A stretch of 64,000 bases of DNA from Trichocoleus sp. FACHB-40 (GTDB lineage Bacteria; Cyanobacteriota; Cyanobacteriia; Cyanobacteriales; FACHB-T130): contig NZ_JACJPF010000060.1 of NCBI RefSeq assembly GCF_014695915.1, positions 1-64,000 on the forward strand, in the 5' to 3' direction. The position numbers were made by a program, and so were the translations under genes. Under the pieces are notes generated by a model, which searched no databases, was not told the DNA's origin, and saw only the letters and a program-made list of their open reading frames with translations. Shown in pieces: positions 16,742 through 26,800 of this stretch (position 1 is the first letter of the stretch; the number at the start of each line of letters is the position of its first letter).

Positions 16742-16778
16742 TCCCAAGTTCCCAAGTTCCCAATCCCCAATCCCCTAC
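16742..16778. repeat. Short tandem repeat (STRR-like)
   Basis: Tandem units of the CCCAAGTT/CCCCAATC kind between converging genes; part of the same repeat family as 25346, 43418, 51324 and 52785. Confidence 0.6.
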
Positions 16779-17551
16779 AGTAACCCTTCCAGTTCTATCG
16801 TTTCAATCAGCTGAAGACCTCGTGGATCGCCGACTCTCAAAAGTGCGGCTTTGGCATCTTCTCGGACACCCATTTCTTCATCTTCTGCGAATGCCTCAAT
16901 CAAGGCATCAATGGTAGTACCGTAGACAGCATTAGAAGGCATTTCCCGGCACAGTTGTCCCAAAGACCAGGCACAGTTGCTGCGAACTGCGGCGATCGGG
17001 TCTTGCCTTAAGGCTTCAATTAGGGATGGAATTGATGCCACAATAGCCTCGTAGCCCAATCCAGCCATTTGAGCTAGGCCACTAGCTGCCCACAGACGGA
17101 CGGCGGAAATATCGGTTTTTAAGGCATCTGTGAGGGGTGCTAAGGAACGGCGATCGCGGCAATTTCCCAAAGCCCAGACTACGCCTTTGCGGACATAGCC
17201 GTTCCAATCAAGGGATAGCCGAGAAATTAATGGCTCTACGGCGCTGGGACTGGGATTGCGCCCCAAGCCATAAGCCGCACTCACCCGCACCAACGGACAG
17301 GGGTCACTCAACAGGCGAATCAAATGGGGAATAGCTCGTTCATCCTGAAGTTCGCAAAAAGCTCGCGCCGCCAGCATCCGTTGCTGCGTTCCCGGTGCCT
17401 CCAGCAGCGCCAGCATCGCCTCTGGATCTGGCTTAGCTTCTTCCAGGGCATCAAGCGGCTCTATTTTGTCCAGAGGGCTTTCTAGCTCAGTTTCTGGATC
17501 GAGTAAGCTTAGGTCATCATCGTCTTCATACATAACTCTATAAAGTATCAC
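16775..17551 (-). CDS. HEAT-repeat protein
   Basis: 258 aa. A very acidic N-terminus (MYEDDDDLSLLDPETELE) precedes about five to six HEAT-like repeats from residue 50 (RMLAARAFCELQDERAIPHL, VRVSAAYGLGRNPSPSAVEPL, VRKGVVWALGNCRDRRSL, VRLWAASGLAQMAG, VRSNCAWSLGQLC, VREDAKAALLRVGDPRG). Such superhelices bind partner proteins; PBS-lyase-like relatives handle bilin attachment. No catalytic function can be read. The first codons could also begin at the internal ATG giving MYEDD, since the 5' MILYRV is not typical. Confidence 0.8.
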   Translation of the reverse strand: MILYRVMYEDDDDLSLLDPETELESPLDKIEPLDALEEAKPDPEAMLALLEAPGTQQRMLAARAFCELQDERAIPHLIRLLSDPCPLVRVSAAYGLGRNPSPSAVEPLISRLSLDWNGYVRKGVVWALGNCRDRRSLAPLTDALKTDISAVRLWAASGLAQMAGLGYEAIVASIPSLIEALRQDPIAAVRSNCAWSLGQLCREMPSNAVYGTTIDALIEAFAEDEEMGVREDAKAALLRVGDPRGLQLIETIELEGLL

Positions 17552-17696
17552 TAAGGATCTAAATTCCTCTAGTCTCTATCAGCATTACCTGCTCTGGAGA
17601 CGCACGAAAGTTAAGAAAACTAACATTATGAGTTTGTTACCCCGATCAAAAAGTTGAATTTGGTATAGTACACGACACCAAGAACCTTTAATTTTA

Positions 17697-19043
17697 ATGC
17701 TAGATAACAGGGGGAGGAATGTGACAGAACACCTAGAGCCATATCGACGCATGGTTCGTTCCATGCGGTTTGTACCCGCACTTGGGCGACAATACGAATC
17801 GCACCAGTCACAGATGCCATCGCCGCCGCCGCTCAACTTTTCGTCGTCGGTGCCATCTACGGTGCCACCTGTACGGGAAGCAGTCCCCGATCCATCTGAA
17901 CACGTTGCTGCCTTGGTGCGGGAGGCTGTCTCGAAACCAACGGTGCTTCCAGTCACCTATGCGATCGCAGAAAATATAGGCGATCGCATTAGCCGCATGA
18001 CTACTCCTAAAAAGAAGCGATCGCCGGAAATTATAGCATTCAAAATTCCCCAACCTGACCCCAACTGGAAGCCTGCTACTACAGTGTCTGATTGGCAAAA
18101 GCCAGAAGACCTCAGCCATCAGGCTTCCTCGGCACCTCTTGAAGTTGAGGAAACACCAAAAATTGAAGTTTCCCCAGCCGAAGCCGAAACATCAGATGCT
18201 GTGGGTGTTGAGGAAACACCAAAAGTTGAAGTTTCCCCGGTCGAAGCCTCAACACCAGATGCTATCGGTGTTGAGGAAACACCAAAAGTTGAAGTTTCCC
18301 CAGTCGAAGCCGAAACACCTGCGGCTGATCCAGTATCAGACCAATCAACAGAGGAGACTACTGCTGCGGATGCTGTTGTTGAGGAGATGCCTGAAACGCC
18401 CTCAGATGAACCCGAAGCAATCCAACAGCCTACTCTTTTAGACAAAGCGGCATCGGCAATTGAGGCAGTTTTATCTGTTTTCCAGAAGCCAGAAACCGAC
18501 CAGAACGAGTCTGATGCTACTGTAGAATCCTCGCCGACCAAGGTGGAAGCCGAAACACCAGCCTCTGTATCTCCAGCGTCAGGGGAACCGACTCAGGAGG
18601 CTACTGCTGCGGATGCTGTTGTTGAGGAGATGCCTGAAATGCCCTCAGATGAACCCGAAGCAACCCAACAGCCTACTCTTTTAGACAAGGCGGCATCGGC
18701 AATTGAGGCAATTACCTCTGTTTTCCAGAAGTCAGAAACCGACCATAACGAGTCTGCTGTCGCACCCTCACCCGCAGCCGACCAGAAAGCCGCAGAAAGT
18801 GAGATGCCTCAGATTACCTGTCCTAAATGCGGAGCCACTGAGGTCAGGAAAAATGGGCATTACAAGGAAAAGCAAAGGTACGTTTGCAAAGAGTGTGGTA
18901 AGCAGTTTATGCCTTCTGATTCTGTTGAGGTACCACAGCAGCCGCAGACATCTTCTGTGAAATCTGATAAGCCATCTTCAGGAATTTCTCAGGCTAAAAA
19001 AGGGAAGAAACAAGCAAAAGGCTTCGGTCGCCCGAAAAGTTAA
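17697..19043 (+). CDS. Repetitive acidic protein with C-terminal zinc ribbon
   Basis: 448 aa. Residues 1-130 are basic/neutral (HLEPYRRMVRSMRFVPALG); residues about 145-215 hold three copies of a VEETPKVEVSPVEA unit; two longer ~75-residue units, each containing VVEEMPE, then DEPEA, QQPTLLDKAASAIEA and SVFQK, span about 216-360. Residues 375-408 are a four-Cys ribbon (CPKCGATEVRKNGHYKEK and CKECGKQF) of the IS1 InsA type. The tail is Lys-rich (KKGKKQAKGFGRPKS). No transposase catalytic domain is present. The ribbon and the basic tail suggest nucleic-acid binding; the acidic middle is disordered. The start could also be GTG 17721. Confidence 0.7.
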   Translation: MLDNRGRNVTEHLEPYRRMVRSMRFVPALGRQYESHQSQMPSPPPLNFSSSVPSTVPPVREAVPDPSEHVAALVREAVSKPTVLPVTYAIAENIGDRISRMTTPKKKRSPEIIAFKIPQPDPNWKPATTVSDWQKPEDLSHQASSAPLEVEETPKIEVSPAEAETSDAVGVEETPKVEVSPVEASTPDAIGVEETPKVEVSPVEAETPAADPVSDQSTEETTAADAVVEEMPETPSDEPEAIQQPTLLDKAASAIEAVLSVFQKPETDQNESDATVESSPTKVEAETPASVSPASGEPTQEATAADAVVEEMPEMPSDEPEATQQPTLLDKAASAIEAITSVFQKSETDHNESAVAPSPAADQKAAESEMPQITCPKCGATEVRKNGHYKEKQRYVCKECGKQFMPSDSVEVPQQPQTSSVKSDKPSSGISQAKKGKKQAKGFGRPKS

Positions 19044-19082
19044 TGCTAATTTGGTGTGAGTAGGCAGAGCCTCTATTTAAGG

Positions 19083-19105
19083 GTTCCCGGGCTGAGCCTG
19101 GGAAC
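19083..19105. repeat. GTTCCC...GGGAAC hairpin repeat
   Basis: GTTCCCGGGC-TGA-GCCTGGGAAC followed by GAGGAATTTTTC. It may terminate the zinc-ribbon gene. The same module occurs at 53591-53618 and, degenerate, at 27285 and 48666. Confidence 0.7.
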
Positions 19106-19134
19106 GAGGAATTTTTCTTTTTGGAGTATCTTCT

Positions 19135-19590
19135 TTAAAGTGGTTTGAGCATGCACAAAGACTGGGTTTGGTACCCAAGCTGGCGGTAAAGATTTAAAGC
19201 GGGTTGGTTGGTTTGAAAGACTTGTAGACCCATTTGGCGATCGCCTCTTGCTCTTGCCCAGTTTTCGGCACTATCTACCAAAGCTTTCCCTATACCACGA
19301 CGACGGTGTTCTGGCAAGACGTAGAGCAAAAAAATGTGAGCATGGCGATCGCCTGTAACCTGATCTACGGCATTTCCCAGCCACAGACAAGCTACAGGGG
19401 AAGGACGATCCTCTTTAGGTTCAACCCACCACAGCGGCGTTTTGCTAGAAAAGTAACTTTCAACAGTCTCAGCTAGATGAGAAAAATCTTGCTGTGGGAA
19501 AAGTTCGTGGTAAGTCAGCTGCATAAACTTGAGCAGCTTTGCTCGATCTAGCCCTGACCCTGCACGCAACCCGTAACCTGGAGGCAGCAT
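19135..19590 (-). CDS. GNAT family N-acetyltransferase
   Basis: 151 aa, full length for the family. The acetyl-CoA-binding core is LLYVLPEHRRRGIGKALVDS (motif A, R/Q-x-x-G-x-G/A) with the following AENWARARG and LQVFQTNQPALNLYRQLGY (motif B). The acceptor is unknown. It starts 6 nt after the small membrane gene upstream, so the two are probably co-transcribed. Confidence 0.9.
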   Translation of the reverse strand: MLPPGYGLRAGSGLDRAKLLKFMQLTYHELFPQQDFSHLAETVESYFSSKTPLWWVEPKEDRPSPVACLWLGNAVDQVTGDRHAHIFLLYVLPEHRRRGIGKALVDSAENWARARGDRQMGLQVFQTNQPALNLYRQLGYQTQSLCMLKPL

Positions 19591-19596
19591 TTAAGT

Positions 19597-19791
19597 TTAG
19601 GAGTCGCTTGGCAGCAAGAAGCTGATTGCTGCTGGCAACTGGGCTTTCTCCGGCTGGGGATTTACTTCCTCAATCGGTGCTGGTGCTGCCATATCTGATG
19701 GTAAAAATATCCTGGCGCTGACTGCGACCAGTGCAATCAAAAAGATAAATATTGCTAGGAATGGGGCAATGTATTCGCGAATGATAGCCAT
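19597..19791 (-). CDS. Small single-pass membrane protein
   Basis: 64 aa. One N-terminal transmembrane helix (YIAPFLAIFIFLIALVAVSA, residues 7-26) followed by a Pro/Ala-rich tail. Not recognised. Its stop lies 6 nt before the GNAT start, which argues for a real operon. Confidence 0.65.
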   Translation of the reverse strand: MAIIREYIAPFLAIFIFLIALVAVSARIFLPSDMAAPAPIEEVNPQPEKAQLPAAISFLLPSDS

Positions 19792-19869
19792 ATTTGTAGC
19801 TCTAGGAGCAGGAGAATTTTCCGAAAACTAAGTTGAAGAATTGTTAAGCTTTCTCATTCTATCCTACAA

Positions 19870-21174
19870 CTAATAAGGTTCATCGTCTTGTTCGTCGAGT
19901 CCCGGTATTGACATATCTGGAATGGAACGAGGATTCCAGGGGGCAAACACTGGCAAAAGGACTAATCCAGGCAAGGCAGCGGCGATACTAATCAGGAAAA
20001 ACAAAGGCCAACCAGTGACTTCTGCTAACCTACCTGCTGGAGCAACCAAAATATCACGGCTGACTGCCATCAAACTTGAGAGTAAAGCATACTGAGTTGC
20101 TGAGAAGCGCTGATTGCAAAGACTCATCAAAAATGCAACAAAAGCGGCATTTCCCAGTCCAGCACAAAAGTTTTCAATGTTAATGGTAAGTACCAATAAC
20201 TGATAGTTTTTACCAACTTGTGCGAGTATCAAGTAAGCTAAATTGCTCACCGCTTGCAAACCGCCAAATACCCAAAGGGAGCGATTAACACCGATTTTGT
20301 TGAGAATGGCACCTCCGGCAAGAATGCCAACAATGCTCGCCAGTAGTCCCAAAGTGTTCTGAATCGTACCTACGTCTGTGGGACTGAAGTTTAAGCCTGT
20401 CTTCTCTAACAAAAAGGGCGTAGACATATTATTAACTAGCGCGTCACCCAGCTTGTAGAGGACAATAAAAACTAGAATTAAAAGTCCTTGGAGTTGACCA
20501 TTACGTTGAAAGAATTCGATAAATGGCAACCTCACGGCATCAGATAAAGAAGCGGGTGGGCGATCGCGTTCTATAGGTTCCGGTGCCAAAATCGCACTTA
20601 CTAACCCAACTCCCATTAGCAGTGCCATCAACAAGTAAACCGTCCCCCAAGGCATTTTATATTTATCTGCCAAAACCAGCGCCAGACCACCAGTGATGAG
20701 CAAAGCAACGCGATATCCTAAAACAAAAATGGCTGCACCGGCTCCCATTTCCCGTTCTTCTAAAACATCAGTACGATAGGCATCGGCAGCGATGTCCTGA
20801 GTCGCACTGAAGAAGGCAATCAGCAAGGCATTAATGGCTAACAGTTGCAGGGCTTGCGATGGCTTTTGCAGAGCCATTGCTGCGATCGCTACCAATAACG
20901 CCCCTTGAGTCAGTACCAGCCAGCCACGACGCCGCCCCAAAAAAGGTGGTATAAAGCGGTCAAGTAAGGGCGACCAAATAAACTTGAGCGAGTAGGGCAA
21001 CCCGACCAAGCTAAACAACCCAATCGCGCCCAAATTCACGTTTTCAACGGTCATCCAGGCTTGCAACGTCTTACTCGTTAAAAACAAAGGCAAACCTGAT
21101 GAAAAGCCCAAAAACAACAGCGCTGCCATCTTGCGGCTTTGAAAAACTTTTAAAAAAGATTGGGTTTCTTTCAC
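19870..21174 (-). CDS. AmpG-like MFS permease
   Basis: 434 aa, about 12 transmembrane helices. The start KMAALLFLGFSSGLPLFLTS and LVGLPYSLKFIWSPLLDR are the hallmark region of AmpG, the inner-membrane importer of anhydro-muropeptides released in cell-wall turnover. ATQDIAADAYRTDVL is also characteristic. It could equally carry related glycopeptides. It lies downstream of lexA but is separated by 234 nt of repeat-rich spacer. Confidence 0.85.
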   Translation of the reverse strand: MKETQSFLKVFQSRKMAALLFLGFSSGLPLFLTSKTLQAWMTVENVNLGAIGLFSLVGLPYSLKFIWSPLLDRFIPPFLGRRRGWLVLTQGALLVAIAAMALQKPSQALQLLAINALLIAFFSATQDIAADAYRTDVLEEREMGAGAAIFVLGYRVALLITGGLALVLADKYKMPWGTVYLLMALLMGVGLVSAILAPEPIERDRPPASLSDAVRLPFIEFFQRNGQLQGLLILVFIVLYKLGDALVNNMSTPFLLEKTGLNFSPTDVGTIQNTLGLLASIVGILAGGAILNKIGVNRSLWVFGGLQAVSNLAYLILAQVGKNYQLLVLTINIENFCAGLGNAAFVAFLMSLCNQRFSATQYALLSSLMAVSRDILVAPAGRLAEVTGWPLFFLISIAAALPGLVLLPVFAPWNPRSIPDMSIPGLDEQDDEPY

Positions 21175-21194
21175 GACTGAAAAAGGCTCCTCAC

Positions 21195-21345
21195 AATCTG
21201 ATTAGTTATTAGTCATTAGTCTGTAGTCATTAGTCAGGAAAGAATTGTCAAGTTTAAAGCTTGAAACGTTGTCAGGTTATAACAACTTTCCAACTTGACA
21301 ACTCCAACGGACTAATGACTAAAAACTCAAAACTAATGAGTTATG
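21195..21345. repeat. Repeat-rich spacer between ampG-like gene and lexA
   Basis: Contains tandem AGTCATTAGT-type words on one side and GACTAATGACTAA with AACTAATGAGTTATGACTC on the other, giving an inverted arrangement of a common cyanobacterial spacer repeat. Confidence 0.45.
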
Positions 21346-21408
21346 ACTCTTTTGTATTGTGTCATCATCCCATAGAGAGAAGCCTTTTCCGGAAAAGTAG
21401 CGCCTTGG

Positions 21409-22050
21409 TTAATGCGATCGCCTTCGAGATGTCGATTTCGTAGTAGCTTCACAGCCGCGCCAGACACCTACTAACACACCCTGTACCTGAACCCTAGTTG
21501 CCTTCACCTTAATTGGGTCGTATTTGGGATTAGCTGGTTTAAGCGTAATCTGCTCTCCTTGACGGTGATAGCGTTTTAACGTTGTGCCAACTCCTTCCAC
21601 TCGCGCCGCGACAATGGTGCCATTTTTTACCCGGTCTGGCTCTAGTACGGGTCGCATGATGACCATATCACCTTCGGCAATTTGGTCTTCTATCATGCTG
21701 TCTCCCACCACGCGGAGAGCAAAATAATCTGGCTGACGGAATAAGTCAGATATATCCAGATGCTCTACAGTGTCGGTGAAGGGTTCTACAAGACCGCCAG
21801 CAGCGATCGCTCCCAAAACTGGCACTCCATTCCCCCCAGAGCGGACAATCCTAATTGTGCGCGCTTTTCCCTCCGCCCAATCGATATAACCTTTCGCACG
21901 CAAATGTTCCAGGCGACTCTGAACTGGCGCTGGCGACTTTAGTTTCATCGCCAGCATCATCTGCCGAATTGAAGGCGCGTGTTGATGTTGACCAATGTAA
22001 TCCACCAGCCAATCATAAAGTTGTTGCTGAGCATAAGTGAGAGATTCCAT
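21409..22050 (-). CDS. lexA: LexA repressor
   Basis: 213 aa. Winged helix at residues 1-70 (APSIRQMMLAMKLKS, then QSRLEHLRAKGYI), then the S24 latent protease domain: cleavage site A84-G85 in AIAAGGLVEP, nucleophile Ser118 in VVGDSMIEDQI, and general-base Lys159 in GTTLKRY. All residues for self-cleavage are present, unlike some cyanobacterial LexA proteins reported to lack parts of them. In cyanobacteria LexA also affects carbon and redox genes. A consensus LexA box at 22087-22100 implies autoregulation. The C-terminus has an unusual basic tail (TTKSTSRRRSH). Confidence 0.93.
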   Translation of the reverse strand: MESLTYAQQQLYDWLVDYIGQHQHAPSIRQMMLAMKLKSPAPVQSRLEHLRAKGYIDWAEGKARTIRIVRSGGNGVPVLGAIAAGGLVEPFTDTVEHLDISDLFRQPDYFALRVVGDSMIEDQIAEGDMVIMRPVLEPDRVKNGTIVAARVEGVGTTLKRYHRQGEQITLKPANPKYDPIKVKATRVQVQGVLVGVWRGCEATTKSTSRRRSH

Positions 22051-22086
22051 AAAACAAACTAACGGAATTAGTAATGTACGTCCTAT

Positions 22087-22100
22087 AGAACATTCGTACT
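22087..22100 (-). promoter_or_regulatory. LexA box
   Basis: Read on the minus strand it is AGTACGAATGTTCT, a full match to the cyanobacterial consensus RGTACNNNDGTWCB. It lies 37-50 nt upstream of the lexA start codon, well placed to block lexA transcription. Confidence 0.85.
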
Positions 22101-22175
22101 ACTAAAACTTGCGTCTGTCTAGTAGTTAATGGCGTTTGCACAATTAGCAATTAGGAATGATTCCATTAGCCGCAA

Positions 22176-23096
22176 TCAATTTGTGCCCAAAAGACTGACT
22201 AACAAAGCTTTTTGAGCGTGCATTCGATTTTCCGCCTGATCCCAAACCCGCGACTTTTCACCTTCCATCACCTGATCAGTAATTTCTTCTCCCCGATGAG
22301 CTGGTAAACAGTGCAGCACAATTGCACTAGGATCGGCAATACTCAACAGTTCATCGTTTACCTGGTAAGGTTGAAAAACTGGAATTCGAGCATTAGCTTC
22401 ATCCTCTTGTCCCATACTTGCCCAGACATCGGTATAAAGCACGTGAGCGTCTTTAGCTGCTGCTTCGGGGTCGTTAGTAATTGTAACCTCAGCGCGATCG
22501 CCTGCAATTTTCTTCGCCTGCTCTACAACTGTCGCATCCGGTTGATACTGCTGTGGTGTCGCAATTCTTACATTCATCCCCACCAGCGCGCCACCCAAAA
22601 GCAGCGAGTTAGCCATATTATTGCCATCTCCCAGATAAGTCAAAGTCAGCCCAGCCAGACTCCCAAAACACTCCTGAACCGTTAACAAATCAGCCAAAAC
22701 CTGACAGGGATGCTCTAGATCCGACAAAGCATTAATAATCGGAATCTTGGCATAATTAGCAAAGGCTTGCAGATCCTCCTGCTTAAACGTCCGAATCGCC
22801 AGGATATCCAAATATCGATCCAACACCCGCGCCGTATCCGCCAACGGTTCCCCCCGGCTCACCTGAGTAACGTTAGGATTAAGGTCTATCACCTGACCGC
22901 CTAGTTGGTACATCGCCACCGAAAAGCTGACGCGAGTGCGTGTAGAAGCCTTGTAAAACAACAATCCCAGCACCTTATTGCATCGCAGATTCACTGTATG
23001 GGACTTCAGTCCAGCTGCCAGATGCAAAAGTTCTTTAATTTCCTCAGCACTGAGGTCTGCCAGGCTCAGTAAATCTCGTCCTTTCAATGCTTCCAT
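22176..23096 (-). CDS. argF: Ornithine carbamoyltransferase
   Basis: 306 aa. Makes citrulline from ornithine and carbamoyl phosphate in arginine synthesis. Carbamoyl-phosphate motif STRTRVSF near residue 52, EHPCQVLADLLTV, and the ornithine-loop HCLPAHRGEE are all present. The length is normal. It stands alone upstream of lexA in the same orientation, 125 nt apart. Confidence 0.97.
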   Translation of the reverse strand: MEALKGRDLLSLADLSAEEIKELLHLAAGLKSHTVNLRCNKVLGLLFYKASTRTRVSFSVAMYQLGGQVIDLNPNVTQVSRGEPLADTARVLDRYLDILAIRTFKQEDLQAFANYAKIPIINALSDLEHPCQVLADLLTVQECFGSLAGLTLTYLGDGNNMANSLLLGGALVGMNVRIATPQQYQPDATVVEQAKKIAGDRAEVTITNDPEAAAKDAHVLYTDVWASMGQEDEANARIPVFQPYQVNDELLSIADPSAIVLHCLPAHRGEEITDQVMEGEKSRVWDQAENRMHAQKALLVSLLGTN

Positions 23097-23891
23097 GTTT
23101 ATACCCGATGATTAAAGTGAAATACGTAGCAGGAGCGTCTGCTCTCGCAGAATCGGCTTCGGTGAGTACCAACGTATCGCGCCGTCTTGACTCAGCTTGG
23201 TGTTATTTATACCGTTTTAAAACCCTACCAGATTTTTATCGAATCAGTTCTGTGAGTCTCTGGTTAAGAGTCTCTGGCTGGGAATGCTGAGAATTGGTTA
23301 GTGTCAGCGGTGCTGTTTCTAGTTGTTGAGGAAGCGATCGCCTTCCTAACGCGCGTTCTCCGTCTCTTACTCGTCACGAGAAAAACAATCCAAAATTGAT
23401 AGCGAAGACGCATATGCCCAAAAATTCCGACCTCTGCAAAATCCCAAATCGATTGACTGAGGAATATAAAATACAAGAAAGACAAAATCAACCACAGTAA
23501 AGGCGTTGCTACAGTTGCGATTAGCTTGAGTTTCTACCATCAACAAAAAACTGCCTTAATCCTCAGCTTATTTACCTTGGTTAAAAAAATGGTTGCAATA
23601 ATTAACAAGCTGAAATATTGTCGATTAGGTCTGTTACGCATAAAATTTTCAATATATCACTTTAATAATTTCAGTGTATTTACTAAGCTGTTGTGCATTT
23701 AAGAGGACTAAATTTAGGCTAGGGAGAGAGGTTTATTGTCCTCAGTCAGTAGCAACGGACAACAAGCCCCGGACGAAGGAGAAAAAGCACTTGGTTAATA
23801 TGGCAATTAAAATACGTGACAGCTTATACCAGGCTAGTTCAAAAAACTAATTATATTTTTCAAATAATTCTAAATTTTATGGGATAGCGTT
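23097..23891. other. Spacer between argF and the hybrid kinase
   Basis: 795 nt without a supported gene. Two short open frames (23087-23290 forward, 23264-23491 reverse) have no ribosome-binding site and no recognisable protein. No tRNA or repeat recognised. The promoters of the divergent argF and kinase genes should lie here. Confidence 0.5.
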
Positions 23892-26800
23892 ATGAGATTT
23901 CCCTTTGCTTTGAAGATAGGAATGGCTATCTCGATTCTGTCAGTAGGAATTACTAGCACTAGCGTCTATTTTTATTATGCTAAAACCAAACAGATTGTTT
24001 TAAATCAAATGGCAGAACGGCTTAGAGATGTAGGTCGTTCTGCTGCCTTTTTAGTTGATGATGAAGACAAAAAAAAGATTCAGCGGCTAAGTTTGGCTAT
24101 CGAGCGAGATTCTTTTCCCATAGAAGAGATAATTACCCAGCTAAAACCAGGAGATACTGCCGAATCATTGCCACCGGAGATTGCTCAAAAATATATGCAG
24201 TCTCAGGACTTCCAAGACCTGATGCAAGTCTTGAAAAACATTCAAAAAAGTAGCAGTCAAAAAGTATATCCTCTAACTTTTTTTAAGGAATTAACAGAAG
24301 ATACATCTGATATACCGTTAATAAAATCAACTTCTCTTATAGTTAAAGTAGGTGAATCACAAAATGGTAATGTGGTAAAGTTTATTGCCGATACCGATCG
24401 CGAAGAAAGCCAAGACAAAAAAGGAAAAATCATTGGTCAGTTATACGCAACTAAGCAAGAAGAACTGCAAAAAGCTTTTGATGGGAAACCACAAGCAGGA
24501 AAAAAATTTTATACAGATATATGGGGACAATTCCTGACAGCAGCTATTCCCATTAAAGATGACGATGGGAAAGTCATCGCAGTTATGGGATTAGAGTACG
24601 ACGGGAGAATCGAAGCAAATCAGGTACAAAGATTGCGCTATATCTATCTTAGTATTATTAGTAGTAGTTTCCTTCTTTCACTGTTAATAGCATTTTTACT
24701 AGCGCGTTGGTTGGGACACCCGATTGATAAATTACGCGAAGGCGCGGAAAAAGTACGTGATCGCAACTTTGACATATTTATTGATGTTCAAAGCAAAGAC
24801 GAGTTGGGACTGCTAGCTAATGCCTTTAATTCGATGGTAGCTGAAATCCACGATTACGCCCAAAATCTGGAATTAAAAAATAAAACATTGTTACAAATAA
24901 ATCAACTCAAAGATGAGTTTCTAATCAATACTTCCCACGAACTGCAAACACCTTTAGATGGAATAATCGGCATTGCCGAGTCTATGCTAGATGGAGCCGC
25001 TGGGCAGCTATCAGAAATCCAAAAGCAAAATTTATACATGATTGTACAAAGCAGTCACCGACTGGCAAACATGGTAAATGATATTGTTGATTTGGAAAAA
25101 TTAAAGCACAAAACGCTAGAACTGAAAATAAAACCTGTGGGAATGCGAGAAGTCACGGATATTGTTTTAGCACTCTCCAAACCCCTCACAGCAAACAAAT
25201 CTTTGCAGTTAATTAATCAAATCGATCCAGCCGTCCCACTGGTAAAAGCTGACGAAAATAGAGTGCAGCAAATTTTGTATAATCTAGTCTGCAATGCGAT
25301 TAAATTTACTGAATCCGGTGTTATAGAAGTTTCAGCTTCATTACGGACTGGGGATAGGGGATTGGTGATTGGTTCGATTCTTCCCCAGCCCCCAGTCCCC
25401 AGTCCCCAGTCCCTAATGCTAGCTATTACAGTTTCTGATACTGGTATCGGTATCCCAGAAAATAAACTGGAGAAAATTTTTGATGCTTTTGAATTTGCCG
25501 AAGAATCTACAAATAAACGTTACTTGGGGACAGGCATTCGCCTTGCCGTTACAAAACAACTGGTAGAGTTGCATAGTGGCACAATTCGCGTAGATTCTAC
25601 TGTAGGGAAAGGTTCGCGTTTTACCTTTACTCTGCCACTGTCTCAAGTTCAATCTACACAGAACCTAGACCCTAAGCCAAAGGAACAGCTTAGCATAGGA
25701 AACAAGAATGAATCCCTGAACGGAGCTTCGCCTCCGTTCAAAGCAAATTACCAGCAAGAGGCAAACAGTGTCTACAAACTGCGTACCACCGCCAAGGGAA
25801 TACCCATAGGATTGCTGGCGTTGAGGCAAGTAGCTAGTGAGTGGGAAAATTCTTCAAATTTGCCTTTTCCCTATTGCCCCTTGCCTGCCAAAAGTGAAAC
25901 TTCTGTTGCTTCTTCCCCTAAAAAGAAAGTCTCTTCCGGCAATTTTACCATCCTGATTGTGGAGGACGATCCGGTTAATCTTCAGATACTGACTAACTAT
26001 TTATCTTTAGAAAATTATACTGTTTTTCAAGCTAGCGATGGTATAGAAGCACTAGAAGCAATTGAAAATGGTTTGAAGCCTGACCTGATATTGCTCGATG
26101 TAATGATGCCAAAAATGTCTGGTTTTGAAGTTTGCAAAAAACTTCGCAAAACTTTTCCTGCTAATGAATTGCCGATTTTTATTGTTACATCTGCTAATAA
26201 TGTTTCAAATGTAATTGAAATATTTGAGTCTGGCGCTAATGATTATTTGGTTAAACCTGTGGCAAAGAATGAGTTGTTAGCTAGAATTAAAACTCATATT
26301 GAACTTTCTAAAATTAATATTGCTTACAGGCGATTTGTCCCCCATGAATTTATCAGTTTATTGGGAGAAGACAGTATTGTTAATGTTCAACTTGGCGACC
26401 AAGTACAGAAAGAAATGACAATTCTCTTTTCTGATATTCGCGCCTTTACCACTCTTTCTGAGGGAATGTCGCCTAAAGAAAATTTTAATTTTATCAATTC
26501 TTACTTGAGTCGAGTTAGCCCGGTTATTCGCCAGAATAACGGCTTTATTGATAAATATATTGGAGATGCAGTGATGGCGCTTTTTCCGCAAAGTGCTGAA
26601 GACGCTTTGCAAGCAGCTATTGAAATGCAAAAACAGGTGAGTCTATATAATGTAGAACTCATAAAAAACGGTTCTCGGCCCATAGCCATCGGCATTGGCA
26701 TCCATAGCGGTACTTTGATGCTGGGTACGATTGGGGATGAACAGCGTATGGAAGGAACGGTGATTTCCGATGCGGTAAATCTGGCTTCTCGCCTAGAAGA

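Noticed and set aside
17585-18541. Ser/Thr-rich minus-strand frames opposite the zinc-ribbon protein
   Set aside because: Reflections of the forward repeats; no start signal and no known family.
23087-23491. Two short frames between argF and the hybrid kinase
   Set aside because: No ribosome-binding sites and no recognisable motif; one begins inside argF.
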